A stretch of DNA of 60,219 nucleotides, from contig DKUO01000059.1 in assembly GCA_002490705.1 (NCBI GenBank), forward strand, positions 1 to 60,219. Reading direction: 5' to 3'. The stretch is from Lachnospiraceae bacterium UBA7202. GTDB lineage: Bacteria > Bacillota > Clostridia > Lachnospirales > Lachnospiraceae. The notes under the pieces are model-generated. The model had not been told where the DNA came from, searched no databases, and saw only the letters and a program-made list of their open reading frames with translations. This document shows, one piece after another, positions 41,413 to 49,506 of the stretch. Each line of letters starts with the position of its first letter. Position 1 is the stretch's first letter. The translations under genes were made by a program, and so were the position numbers.

Positions 41413-42225
41413 CTAGTTTTCTAATAGCCCGGGGTGTAATATCATCTGATACTCGCTTCTCTCCGATATTCCTGCATCACAAACCGCAACTATGACATGT
41501 TCTCTCTTTAACAGATATCCCGCCTCCTCTATCGCCATTTCCGGCAGCTCATAGGCATAAAGGATTCCCCTGCGCTTTCCCACGCTTCGGTAAGGAATCG
41601 CATGAAATTTTTCCTGCAACAGACAGGATTTCAGGCAGGCGGCCGTTTTCCTGCTTATCACACTCACCGGCGCGCCGCTTATGGGATCTGTCAGGCTGTT
41701 TCCCGTATCCACAAGCGCCTTAATTCGAACTTCCTGCCCAAGGGCCGGCACATAGAAACATACCGTCCGCAGGTTCTCCTCTCTCTTTCTCATGAATCCC
41801 CAAAGTAAAGCCTTCAAGATCAGATAGGACAGCGCCCCAACCGCCAAGGGCAAAAGCATTCCTCCCCGCCCCTTCATAACAAATCTCAACCGATTCAGAA
41901 TCCATATCATGACGCCGCCTAAAAAAAAGCCGGCCGCCGCCATAATCAAAGATGCCTTAAAGAGATTTCTCACACCATGTATCTTGTAGGTGAGACACAT
42001 CATACACATACTGACAGGTACTGCGCCGAGTAAAAGTCTGGCTCCCACCGCGAATACCGGAACCGCCAGACTCAGGCAGTTCATCCCCGCTCCCACCGCC
42101 GCTCCCAGCCAAATTCTCCGGCGCGTGGCAGTACGCCTCATAATTTGTCCGGCTAAAGACAGCAGATACAGATTGGTCAAAAGCTGAAGGATGAAAACAC
42201 TGTCAATATATAATTTGTAATACAC
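41413..42225 (-). CDS. spoIIGA: Sigma-E processing peptidase SpoIIGA
   Basis: A 270-residue membrane protease. The first 145 residues hold five hydrophobic segments. The soluble half has the aspartic-protease motif ALVDTGNSLTDP (D173) and the later IPYRSVGKRRGILYAYELPE. SpoIIGA cuts the pro-peptide of sigma E at the septum once a signal comes from the forespore. It starts with GTG after GGAGGTG. An unusually spaced promoter lies upstream. In the same operon as sigE. Confidence 0.95.
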   Translation of the reverse strand: MYYKLYIDSVFILQLLTNLYLLSLAGQIMRRTATRRRIWLGAAVGAGMNCLSLAVPVFAVGARLLLGAVPVSMCMMCLTYKIHGVRNLFKASLIMAAAGFFLGGVMIWILNRLRFVMKGRGGMLLPLAVGALSYLILKALLWGFMRKREENLRTVCFYVPALGQEVRIKALVDTGNSLTDPISGAPVSVISRKTAACLKSCLLQEKFHAIPYRSVGKRRGILYAYELPEMAIEEAGYLLKREHVIVAVCDAGISERSEYQMILHPGLLEN

Positions 42226-42249
42226 TTTCCACCTCCGTATTTCCTATTC

Positions 42250-42282
42250 ATTATAGAAAATAGCGGTTGCATATTCTGTCAT
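42250..42282 (-). promoter_or_regulatory. spoIIGA promoter with long spacer
   Basis: On the minus strand ATGACA (42277-42282) and TATAAT (42250-42255) with 21 bases between. In Bacillus the spoIIG promoter also has an overlong spacer (22) and depends on phosphorylated Spo0A. No clean TGTCGAA box was found. Confidence 0.45.
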
Positions 42283-42324
42283 AATCAGGGAGCATTTCCC
42301 TTATTTTTCCAGACATATAATAAC

Positions 42325-42357
42325 AAAAATCGAGCAGGGAAGATTTTTCCCTGCTCG
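42325..42357 (-). terminator. ftsZ terminator
   Basis: CGAGCAGGGAA and TTCCCTGCTCG pair perfectly over 11 bases, followed on the minus strand by ATTTTTG. Confidence 0.88.
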
Positions 42358-42374
42358 TCATGCTGTCTGTTATT

Positions 42375-43586
42375 TTATTTTCTTAAGAAACTGGGAATAT
42401 CCAGCGATTTCTCTTCCACAGAGCTCTTGATGTCGTTGGTCTTCTGGAGGCCGATCTGTTTGAGCTGCGCCTGCGCCTTAGACTGCCCGCCCTGAGCGCC
42501 GATCGGCTGTTTCAACCCCATATTGGCCGCCGCGAAAGCGCTTAAACCTGCGCCGGTCCCGGCGCCTCCCTTTCCCTGTAGGGAAGTAGGGGTTATGTAT
42601 CCGCTCTTAAAGCCCAAGCCGCCCTGTCTGGCCGCCTTCTCCTCAATCCCCGTAGCGATGATAGTCACATTGCAGGTATCTGTCATGCTGGAATCATACA
42701 TCGCACCAAAAATGATGTTTACCTCGTCTCCCGTAAGATTTCTCACATAATCGGAAGCATCGGACGCATCCGCCAGTGAGATATCGCCCGAAACATTGAT
42801 AATCACATGCGTTGCGCCGGTGATCGTCGTCTCAAGCAACGGGCTCTCCACCGCCATCTTAGCCGCCTCGGAAGCCTTGTCGTCGCCCTTGCCGGTGCCG
42901 ATACCGATATGTGCGATACCCTTGTCCTTCATAACTGTCTGCACATCTGCAAAGTCCAAATTAATGATCGCCGGCATGTTGATCAGGTCCGTAATGCCCT
43001 GCACCGCCTGCTGTAGCACTTCATCCGCCTTTTTGAGCGCCTCCGGCATGGTTGTCCGCCTGTCCACAATCTCCAAAAGCTTATCATTCGGAATCACAAT
43101 CAAGGTATCCACATTGTCCTTGATCTTCTCAATGCCCGCCAACGCATTCGTCATACGTGTCTTTGCCTCGAAACGAAAAGGCTTCGTCACCACACCGACT
43201 GTCAAAATTCCCATATCCTTCGCAAGCTTGGCCACCACAGGAGCCGCCCCCGTCCCGGTGCCGCCGCCCATACCACAGGTGACAAACACCATATCCGCAC
43301 CTTTGAGCGCCTGCGCCACTTCCTCAGAACTCTCCTCAGCCGCCTTCTCACCGATCTCCGGCTTTGCGCCCGCGCCGAGCCCCTTCGTCAATTTCTCACC
43401 AATCTGCAGCAATCTGGTCGCCCTACAGAGCTGTAGTGCCTGTTTATCCGTATTGATCCCGATAAACTCCACACCGTCAATCTCTTCATCTATCATTCTA
43501 TTTACAGCGTTATTGCCCGCGCCGCCAACACCGACCACAATGATCTTCGCCGCGGACTCCGCTTCATTCGACTTAATCTCCAGCAA
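42375..43586 (-). CDS. ftsZ: Cell division GTPase FtsZ
   Basis: A 403-residue tubulin homolog. GTP-binding motifs are visible: VVGVGGAGNNAVNRMI, GMGGGTGTGAAPVVAKLA and NLDFADVQTVM with the T7 catalytic Asp region. The C-terminal tail ends SLDIPSFLRK, the usual membrane-tether-binding peptide. The start is a TTG at 43586: AAGGAGG lies 7 bases before it, while the ATG at 43610 lies upstream of that site and would code for it. FtsZ forms the division ring. Last gene of the dcw cluster, preceded by its own promoter. Confidence 0.97.
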   Translation of the reverse strand: MLEIKSNEAESAAKIIVVGVGGAGNNAVNRMIDEEIDGVEFIGINTDKQALQLCRATRLLQIGEKLTKGLGAGAKPEIGEKAAEESSEEVAQALKGADMVFVTCGMGGGTGTGAAPVVAKLAKDMGILTVGVVTKPFRFEAKTRMTNALAGIEKIKDNVDTLIVIPNDKLLEIVDRRTTMPEALKKADEVLQQAVQGITDLINMPAIINLDFADVQTVMKDKGIAHIGIGTGKGDDKASEAAKMAVESPLLETTITGATHVIINVSGDISLADASDASDYVRNLTGDEVNIIFGAMYDSSMTDTCNVTIIATGIEEKAARQGGLGFKSGYITPTSLQGKGGAGTGAGLSAFAAANMGLKQPIGAQGGQSKAQAQLKQIGLQKTNDIKSSVEEKSLDIPSFLRK

Positions 43587-43619
43587 GGTGATTCCTCCTT
43601 CTACTTCCACATGCTCCGA

Positions 43620-43665
43620 ATAAACTCATATAGTTTATCATATAATTATTTTCCGAACTTAGCAA
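43620..43665 (-). promoter_or_regulatory. ftsZ promoter with adjacent dyad
   Basis: On the minus strand TTGCTA (43660-43665), a 17-base spacer and TATGAT (43637-43642). The arms ATAAACT and AGTTTAT (43620-43638) form a perfect 7-base dyad that starts at the -10 and extends past the start site, a good position for a repressor. This gives ftsZ a promoter apart from ftsQ. Confidence 0.5.
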
Positions 43666-43720
43666 GCCATTTTTTTGTTTTTATCTCTTTTTATCACAAT
43701 TCCTCCACATGCCGCCCCGC

Positions 43721-44584
43721 CTAATCCTTCTCAAAACTGTAGGTTTTCGTGTCTTCGCTGTACTCCCTCATATCTAAAGTACCACTTTTTCCCAGCAGAC
43801 TGGGCAAAATGTTCTGCAGCATCATAATCTTTTCATCAATATCCACATTGTCCCCGAGCGCCACCTTCGCATCCCCGAAGTACAGCGTCACCTGATAGGC
43901 GCTGTCAAAATAAATCCTGTCCGCCGAGAGAGAATACTTATCGAGCTGCTGCGTGATATTCAAAATCTCGTCAAACAGTTCCGGCTTGTCCACCGGCAGC
44001 TTATCATGCAGGATCACATGGTCAAAGGTAAGTCCTGTCACCTGCGGGATACCGGCAGTCTGCTCCTCCGAAGTCTCCACCACAATCCCGTCCTTGTCAA
44101 AATAGATGTACCGCCCCAAATATTTGACATACCCCGCCAGCGCCTTCTCATACACGGTGATGCGGATCGTATCCTTGGCTTCAATCGACACATCCATCAT
44201 CTCGATAAAGGGGATTCCTTCGATTCCCTTATCCCTGTACTTCAGGGACAAAAACAGGGAATTATCCCCGAACCTGCCCCCCATAACCATATCCATGATC
44301 TCTTCGTTTGTGTAGTGTACGCTGCCGTCCACATATACCGTCGTCACTTTATAATTGTTAATAATGTAAAAACCACCGCCAACCAGCAGGAAAAGGAGGG
44401 AAAGAAAAACCGCCAGTGAAATTACCGTCCGCTTGGATTTGCCGAAACGAAGTTTTTCCGGTTTTTCCCCCCGTCCCTTTTTTCTGCTCCCTTTTTTCTT
44501 TTCCTGTCCGGTTTCCCCATTTTTTACAAGCCGAAGATTCGGATTCCTCTTCTTTCCCTTTTTAACGGTTTTTTTGTTTCCCAT
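43721..44584 (-). CDS. ftsQ: Cell division protein FtsQ/DivIB
   Basis: A 287-residue single-pass membrane protein. A very basic cytoplasmic N-terminus (residues 1-55) is followed by a membrane helix (VISLAVFLSLLFLLVGGGFYII), then a POTRA domain (VTTVYVDGSVHYTNEEIMDMVM) and FtsQ/DivIB beta part (MMDVSIEAKDTIRITVYEKALAGYVKYLGRYIYFDKDGIVVE). It links FtsL/FtsB with the wall synthases at the septum. The ATG at 44584 has GAGG 7 bases upstream; a TTG at 44590 is less likely. Confidence 0.9.
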   Translation of the reverse strand: MGNKKTVKKGKKRNPNLRLVKNGETGQEKKKGSRKKGRGEKPEKLRFGKSKRTVISLAVFLSLLFLLVGGGFYIINNYKVTTVYVDGSVHYTNEEIMDMVMGGRFGDNSLFLSLKYRDKGIEGIPFIEMMDVSIEAKDTIRITVYEKALAGYVKYLGRYIYFDKDGIVVETSEEQTAGIPQVTGLTFDHVILHDKLPVDKPELFDEILNITQQLDKYSLSADRIYFDSAYQVTLYFGDAKVALGDNVDIDEKIMMLQNILPSLLGKSGTLDMREYSEDTKTYSFEKD

Positions 44585-44603
44585 CCGCAAACCTCATCCT
44601 CTC

Positions 44604-44669
44604 GTGTGAGATTTAGTGCTTCTTAGCGAAGCAGCCTATGCTGCTGAGTTTTAGAAGTACTTCTCACAC
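44604..44669. repeat. 66-base structured element between murA and ftsQ
   Basis: The element has 8-base inverted ends (GTGTGAGA and TCTCACAC), the inner palindrome AGAAGTACTTCT and an inner AGCAGC/GCTGCT hairpin. It fills the entire murA-ftsQ gap and touches the murA stop. It resembles small dispersed palindromic repeats. Only one copy is in this window. Confidence 0.5.
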
Positions 44670-45919
44670 TATGCCAGCTCAATGTCTGCACCCAGCTCAC
44701 GCAGGCTGAGTGTAATATCCTCATATCCCCGGTCTATAAAATGGCGGTTTCTCACAATACCGGTGCCCTCCGCCGCAAGAGCTGCCACCACAAGCGCAGC
44801 CCCGCCCCGCAGTTCCTTCGCCTCCACAATCGTGTTATGAAGCGGCCCTCCGCCCCGGACATGCGCCCGGTTCCCCTCCACGGTAATGTCTGCTCCCATT
44901 TTACAAAGCTCCGGCACGATGCGGAACCGGTTCTCAAAAACTGTCTCCTCGATCTGCCCGCCCTGCCCCGACAACGCCATCGCCGCCATAAAAAGGGACT
45001 GTAAGTCCGTCGGGAACCCGGGATAAACCTCTGTCACCAAGACCTCTTCCAGCCTATTGCAGGCCCTTCCCTCCACAAACAGACCATCCGGCCATACCGT
45101 AAGCCCTGCCCCCATCCTCTCTGCACAGGCAAGCACACTCTGCATCTGCTCGCAGGGCGCATCCTCCAAAAAAACGCTGCCGCCCGCACACAGACAGGCC
45201 GTTAGATAAGTGCCGGCAACAATCCTGTCGGCCGGCACACGAAAGCGCACCGGATGAAGCTTTTTCACGCCCCTGATCACCAACCGGTCCGTCCCCACAC
45301 CAGATATTTCTGCCCCGGCTTTTAGCAAAAATTCACACAAAGCCTGTATCTCCGGCTCCCTTGCCGCCGGATGGATCACCGTCTCTCCCTCCGCCAGAAC
45401 CGCCGCCAGCACCAGATTTTCCGTCACGCCCACACTGACAAAGGGAAGCTCGTGCACTGCGCCGTGCAGTTTCGATGCTCTGGCGCAAAACTCTTCCCGT
45501 CCTTCTACAATCTCCACTCCCATGCGCCGCAGTGCGCACAAGTGCTGGTCGATGGGCCGCTTGCCGATCACACAGCCGCCCGGATATTCCATGGAGACAG
45601 CGCCCATTCTGGCAAGCAGCGCGCCCAAAAGCATAATGGAGGAACGCATCACGCCCACCGAATCAGACGGCATGTCATGAGCGGCCACGCCGCCGGTATC
45701 CACACGAATATGATTCTTTTCCCTGCTCACCTGACACCCCAGGCTTTCCAGCAGTCTCAGCATATGATAGACATCCGAGATATCCGGACAATTTTCTATC
45801 TCGCAGATACCGTCTATCAAAAGCGTCGCCGCCAAAATCGGCAGCGAAGCGTTCTTGGAACCTTGTATCCTCGTCTGTCCTGAAAGACTTTTTCCACCAT
45901 AGATACGAACAGCGTCCAT
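44669..45919 (-). CDS. murA: UDP-N-acetylglucosamine 1-carboxyvinyltransferase
   Basis: A 416-residue enzyme for the first committed step of peptidoglycan synthesis, moving enolpyruvate to UDP-GlcNAc. It opens with IYGGKSLSGQTRIQGSKNASLPILAA, has the catalytic Cys116 in EYPGGCVIGKRPIDQH (the fosfomycin target) and ends in ELGADIELA. A GAGGT site lies 7 bases upstream. Position between ftsW and ftsQ replaces the murG slot of other dcw clusters. Confidence 0.96.
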   Translation of the reverse strand: MDAVRIYGGKSLSGQTRIQGSKNASLPILAATLLIDGICEIENCPDISDVYHMLRLLESLGCQVSREKNHIRVDTGGVAAHDMPSDSVGVMRSSIMLLGALLARMGAVSMEYPGGCVIGKRPIDQHLCALRRMGVEIVEGREEFCARASKLHGAVHELPFVSVGVTENLVLAAVLAEGETVIHPAAREPEIQALCEFLLKAGAEISGVGTDRLVIRGVKKLHPVRFRVPADRIVAGTYLTACLCAGGSVFLEDAPCEQMQSVLACAERMGAGLTVWPDGLFVEGRACNRLEEVLVTEVYPGFPTDLQSLFMAAMALSGQGGQIEETVFENRFRIVPELCKMGADITVEGNRAHVRGGGPLHNTIVEAKELRGGAALVVAALAAEGTGIVRNRHFIDRGYEDITLSLRELGADIELA

Positions 45920-45990
45920 AAATTTACCTCAAATCTCAAATTATGACCTATTCTATCTATATGGATTTTCGATTAAAAATTATCTTGTCC

Positions 45991-47157
45991 TCATAAATCT
46001 TTTAAACGGATTCCCTTGGCCACGCTCAAAGTCAGCCCGATTTCTATCAAAAGGAACATGACTGACGAGCCACCGTAACTGATAAAGGGCAGAGAAATAC
46101 CGGTGTTGGGGATCGTGTTCGTCACCACGGCGATATTCAAAATCACCTGAACGGCGATATGTCCCATCACTCCCACCACCAGAAGCGCACCGTAAAGATC
46201 AGGCGCATTGTTGGCTATAATCATCAGCCGCCAGATCAGCAGCAAAAACATGACAATAACGGCGATTCCGCCAAAAAGTCCCAATTCCTCGCAGATAATA
46301 GAAAAAATCATATCGTTCTGGGCCTCCGGCAGGAATCCTCTCTTCTGCATACTCTGTCCCAAGCCCTTCCCCAACACGCCGCCGCTGCCGATGGCATAAA
46401 GTGCCTGAATGGTCTGAAATCCCGTATCGTCGGAATACGCCTCCGGATCCAGCCATGCCAGTATGCGGGCGCCTCTGAAATCCAGATCATCCACATGGGC
46501 CTCCGCCGTCTGCACCACATAAAAGATCACAATGGCGGCCACCGCCAGCACAATCAGTCCCAGCAGAAAGAACCGTTTATAATCAGGGCAGGACACGAAA
46601 AGCATCAGCGCCGCAATAGCCATGACGATAATCGCCGAGCTCAGGTTGTTTGTGATAATATAAATCATGGCTGCCACTGGTGCGGGCGACAACAGTACCA
46701 GCAAAAACCCTTTGTTCGTCCGTATGCCCTTTCCCAAGGTACAGATCAAACTGGACAGGAACAGAATCATACCCAGCTTTGCCACCTCCGCCACCTGTAG
46801 GGAGATCGGCCCTATGTACAGCCAGCGCGTCGCGCCGCCGGAGCTATAGCCAAAGGGAATGATTAACAAAATGAGTACCACCGAACCGATATAGGCCGGC
46901 ACCGCGAATCTTTCCCAAAAATGATAGGGTATATTTGCCACCACCATCATGGCAACAATCCCCAGAATGGATGCAAAAAGCTGCTGTCTCAAATATCTGG
47001 TGGAATCCCCCAGCTTCAAGTTTGCCTCGTAAGAGCTTGAGGAAAACACCATAACCATGCCGAATCCCACGAGAAACAGCACGATAAACAGCAGACTGTA
47101 ATCCATGAAGCTCTCGCCCTTTTTTTGCCCTCTACGGGAAGCATTTCTCTGAGCCAC
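45991..47157 (-). CDS. ftsW: FtsW/SpoVE-type SEDS glycosyltransferase
   Basis: A 388-residue membrane protein with about ten hydrophobic segments. The family signatures GGATRWLYIGPISLQVAEVAKLG and NAPDLYGALLVVGVMGHIAVQVILNIAVVTNTIPNTGISLPFISYGGSS are intact. It polymerises lipid II at the septum together with its class B PBP. FtsW and SpoVE are hard to tell apart; position favours FtsW. Starts with GTG, 3 bases after the murD stop. Confidence 0.9.
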   Translation of the reverse strand: MAQRNASRRGQKKGESFMDYSLLFIVLFLVGFGMVMVFSSSSYEANLKLGDSTRYLRQQLFASILGIVAMMVVANIPYHFWERFAVPAYIGSVVLILLIIPFGYSSGGATRWLYIGPISLQVAEVAKLGMILFLSSLICTLGKGIRTNKGFLLVLLSPAPVAAMIYIITNNLSSAIIVMAIAALMLFVSCPDYKRFFLLGLIVLAVAAIVIFYVVQTAEAHVDDLDFRGARILAWLDPEAYSDDTGFQTIQALYAIGSGGVLGKGLGQSMQKRGFLPEAQNDMIFSIICEELGLFGGIAVIVMFLLLIWRLMIIANNAPDLYGALLVVGVMGHIAVQVILNIAVVTNTIPNTGISLPFISYGGSSVMFLLIEIGLTLSVAKGIRLKDL

Positions 47158-47160
47158 TGA

Positions 47161-48525
47161 TCAGTTCTCCTCCATCTGATTCACCATTTCCTTAAACATC
47201 CGCCCCCTGACCTCATAGTTGGGAAACATGCCCCAGCTTGCGCAGGCCGGTGACAGCAAAACCGCGTCTCCCGGTTTTGCCTGCTCCACGCACACCGCAA
47301 ACGCCTCCTCAAAGGTATCTGCCAGCACAATATTTTTCACGCCATGCTGCTTCGCGCACGCCGCAATCTTCTCTCTCGTCTGCCCGATCAGCACCAGACA
47401 CTTCACCTTGCCGTCGAATGCCTCGATCCACTCGTCATAGTCGCTCTGTTTATCGTATCCGCCGCCGATCAGCACCGTAGGCCGGTCCATGGCCTTAATT
47501 CCCTGAATCGCCGCATCGGGATTGGTCCCCTTGGAGTCATTGTAATAGTCCACGCCCCGTTTTGTGGCCACAAACTCAATCCTGTGCTCCACAGGCTGAA
47601 ATGTCTTAACCACAGGCAGGATCTCCTCCATGGGCACACCGCAGGCATCTGCCACCGCCATAGCCGCCATCACATTCTCCACGTTACAGAGACCTACCAG
47701 CTTCATATCATGGATATTCATGAGCCTTTCGCTGGCCCCGTTCTTTGCCCGGAAAATTTCCTCCCCTTCCAGATAAAACCCGTTCTCCAGCTTCCTCTCC
47801 GATGAAAACCACAGTACCTGCGCGGGACACCGTTCCCCGAACGCCCTCGTATAGCTGTTTTCATAGTTTAAGACACAGGTCTCTTCCCTGGTCTGGTTCT
47901 TACAGACAGCCTCCTTCGCCGCCGCGTAATTCTCCATCGTGTGATGACGGTTCAAGTGATCCGGCGTGATGTTCAGAATCGCAGAGACCTTCGGTTTAAA
48001 CCGGTCCACCGTCTCCAGCTGAAAGCTGCTGATCTCCGCCACCGTCACCGTCTCCTCCGTGGAATCCATCGCCGTCAGGGTATAAGGATTTCCGATATTT
48101 CCCACCACATCCACATCCGGGCAGTGAGCCGCCATGATCGCGCCCACCAAAGAAGTGGTCGTGGTTTTCCCGTTCGTCCCCGTGATGCCGATCACGATGC
48201 CCTTTCCGATCTCATAGGCCAGCTCGATCTCGCCCCAAATCTTCACGCCCCTTTTTCGAAAGTCTTCCACAAATTCCGTATCCGTAGGCACGCCGGGACT
48301 TAACACCACCAGCTCCACAGACTGTTTCAGCTCTTCCGGCAGGCTTCCGATCACAATCTCCGCCTTCAGGCCGGGTTTTAATTTTGCCCTCATCTCTTCG
48401 ATTTTAAGAGCCTCATTCTCATCAAATAAAATCGGTTCCGCCTTCGCGTAGTTTAAAGCCTCCACGGCTCCGATCCCGCTGATTCCCGATCCCACGACCA
48501 GGACTTTCTTTCCCTTTAAATTCAT
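47161..48525 (-). CDS. murD: UDP-N-acetylmuramoylalanine-D-glutamate ligase
   Basis: A 454-residue Mur ligase adding D-Glu to the stem peptide. It has an N-terminal Rossmann part (KVLVVGSGISGIGAVEAL), the P-loop IGITGTNGKTTTTSLVGAI, NITPDHLNRHHTMENYAAAK and the C-terminal VEHRIEFV...YYNDSKGTNPDAA. It starts 1 base after the mraY stop and ends 3 bases before ftsW. Cytoplasmic. Confidence 0.96.
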   Translation of the reverse strand: MNLKGKKVLVVGSGISGIGAVEALNYAKAEPILFDENEALKIEEMRAKLKPGLKAEIVIGSLPEELKQSVELVVLSPGVPTDTEFVEDFRKRGVKIWGEIELAYEIGKGIVIGITGTNGKTTTTSLVGAIMAAHCPDVDVVGNIGNPYTLTAMDSTEETVTVAEISSFQLETVDRFKPKVSAILNITPDHLNRHHTMENYAAAKEAVCKNQTREETCVLNYENSYTRAFGERCPAQVLWFSSERKLENGFYLEGEEIFRAKNGASERLMNIHDMKLVGLCNVENVMAAMAVADACGVPMEEILPVVKTFQPVEHRIEFVATKRGVDYYNDSKGTNPDAAIQGIKAMDRPTVLIGGGYDKQSDYDEWIEAFDGKVKCLVLIGQTREKIAACAKQHGVKNIVLADTFEEAFAVCVEQAKPGDAVLLSPACASWGMFPNYEVRGRMFKEMVNQMEEN

Positions 48526-48526
48526 A

Positions 48527-49483
48527 TTACACCCCCATTAATGCCACCAGACAAAGCAGTGCCGTCACAATCGAGAATACGGCAACCACCCTTGTCTCCG
48601 ACCATCCGCAGAGCTCAAAATGATGATGAATCGGCGCCATTTTAAAGATCCGTTTACCCCCGGTCGCCTTAAAATAAGTAACCTGCATCGCAACGGAGAG
48701 TACCTCCACCAGATAAATCAGGCCCACAATCACAATAAAAAGCGGCATCTGCATCATAATAGCGGTGGCCGCCACAAAACCGCCAAGGGCCAGCGACCCC
48801 GTATCTCCCATGAACACGCTGGCCGGATGTACATTGAACAGCAAAAATCCGAGAAGCGCGCCCACCACCGCGCAGGTGATCGGCTCAATCCCGCTGTTCG
48901 TCCCAATCGCCACCACCGTGAAGAACGTCGCCACCAGCACCGTCACAGAACTCGCAAGGCCGTCCAGTCCGTCGGTGAAATTGGTGCCGTTTACCGTACC
49001 GATCACGACAACAAACAAAAACGGAATATTAAACCACCCGAAATCCAGATACACGTTCGGGAAAAAAGGCACTTTCATCGCCAGCGAAACATCCGTATAG
49101 TGAAGCAGATAAAAGACAAAAATCCCGGTTACCAAAATCTGCAGCGCAAATTTCTGCCACGCCCGAAGCCCCATTGACCGCCGCAAAACCACTTTAATAT
49201 AATCGTCCAAAAAACCGACAAGGCCAAATCCCAGCGTAAGGAACAGCACCGGAATGATCCGCGGATAATCCCGTACAAAAAGCAGCGATGTAACCACCAC
49301 GCTGACCAGAATCAGAATGCCGCCCATGGTGGGCGTACCGTTTTTTTTCAAATGGCTCTCCGGCCCCTCTGTCCTCTCTGTCTGCCCGATCTTCAACCGC
49401 CGTAAAAAGGGAATCACAAGCGGCCCCAAAAGCACACTGATTGCAAATGAAACCAATACAGAAATTAAGATTACGCTGTTCAT
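48527..49483 (-). CDS. mraY: Phospho-MurNAc-pentapeptide translocase
   Basis: A 318-residue integral membrane enzyme that makes lipid I on undecaprenyl phosphate. Conserved segments: GTPTMGGILIL, GFLDDYIKVV, NGTNFTDGLDGLA and MGDTGSLALGG, with the HHHFELCGW end. The start at 49483 follows GGAGG by 4 bases; the frame to 49510 covers the ftsI stop. Tightly packed between ftsI and murD. Confidence 0.96.
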   Translation of the reverse strand: MNSVILISVLVSFAISVLLGPLVIPFLRRLKIGQTERTEGPESHLKKNGTPTMGGILILVSVVVTSLLFVRDYPRIIPVLFLTLGFGLVGFLDDYIKVVLRRSMGLRAWQKFALQILVTGIFVFYLLHYTDVSLAMKVPFFPNVYLDFGWFNIPFLFVVVIGTVNGTNFTDGLDGLASSVTVLVATFFTVVAIGTNSGIEPITCAVVGALLGFLLFNVHPASVFMGDTGSLALGGFVAATAIMMQMPLFIVIVGLIYLVEVLSVAMQVTYFKATGGKRIFKMAPIHHHFELCGWSETRVVAVFSIVTALLCLVALMGV

Positions 49484-49506
49484 GTCGCCTCCGCATATGA
49501 TATACT

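Noticed and set aside
42796..43623. 275-codon plus-strand frame opposite ftsZ
   Set aside because: Antisense of ftsZ; Ser/Ala/Pro-rich, as expected from the reverse complement of Gly/Ala/Asp codons.
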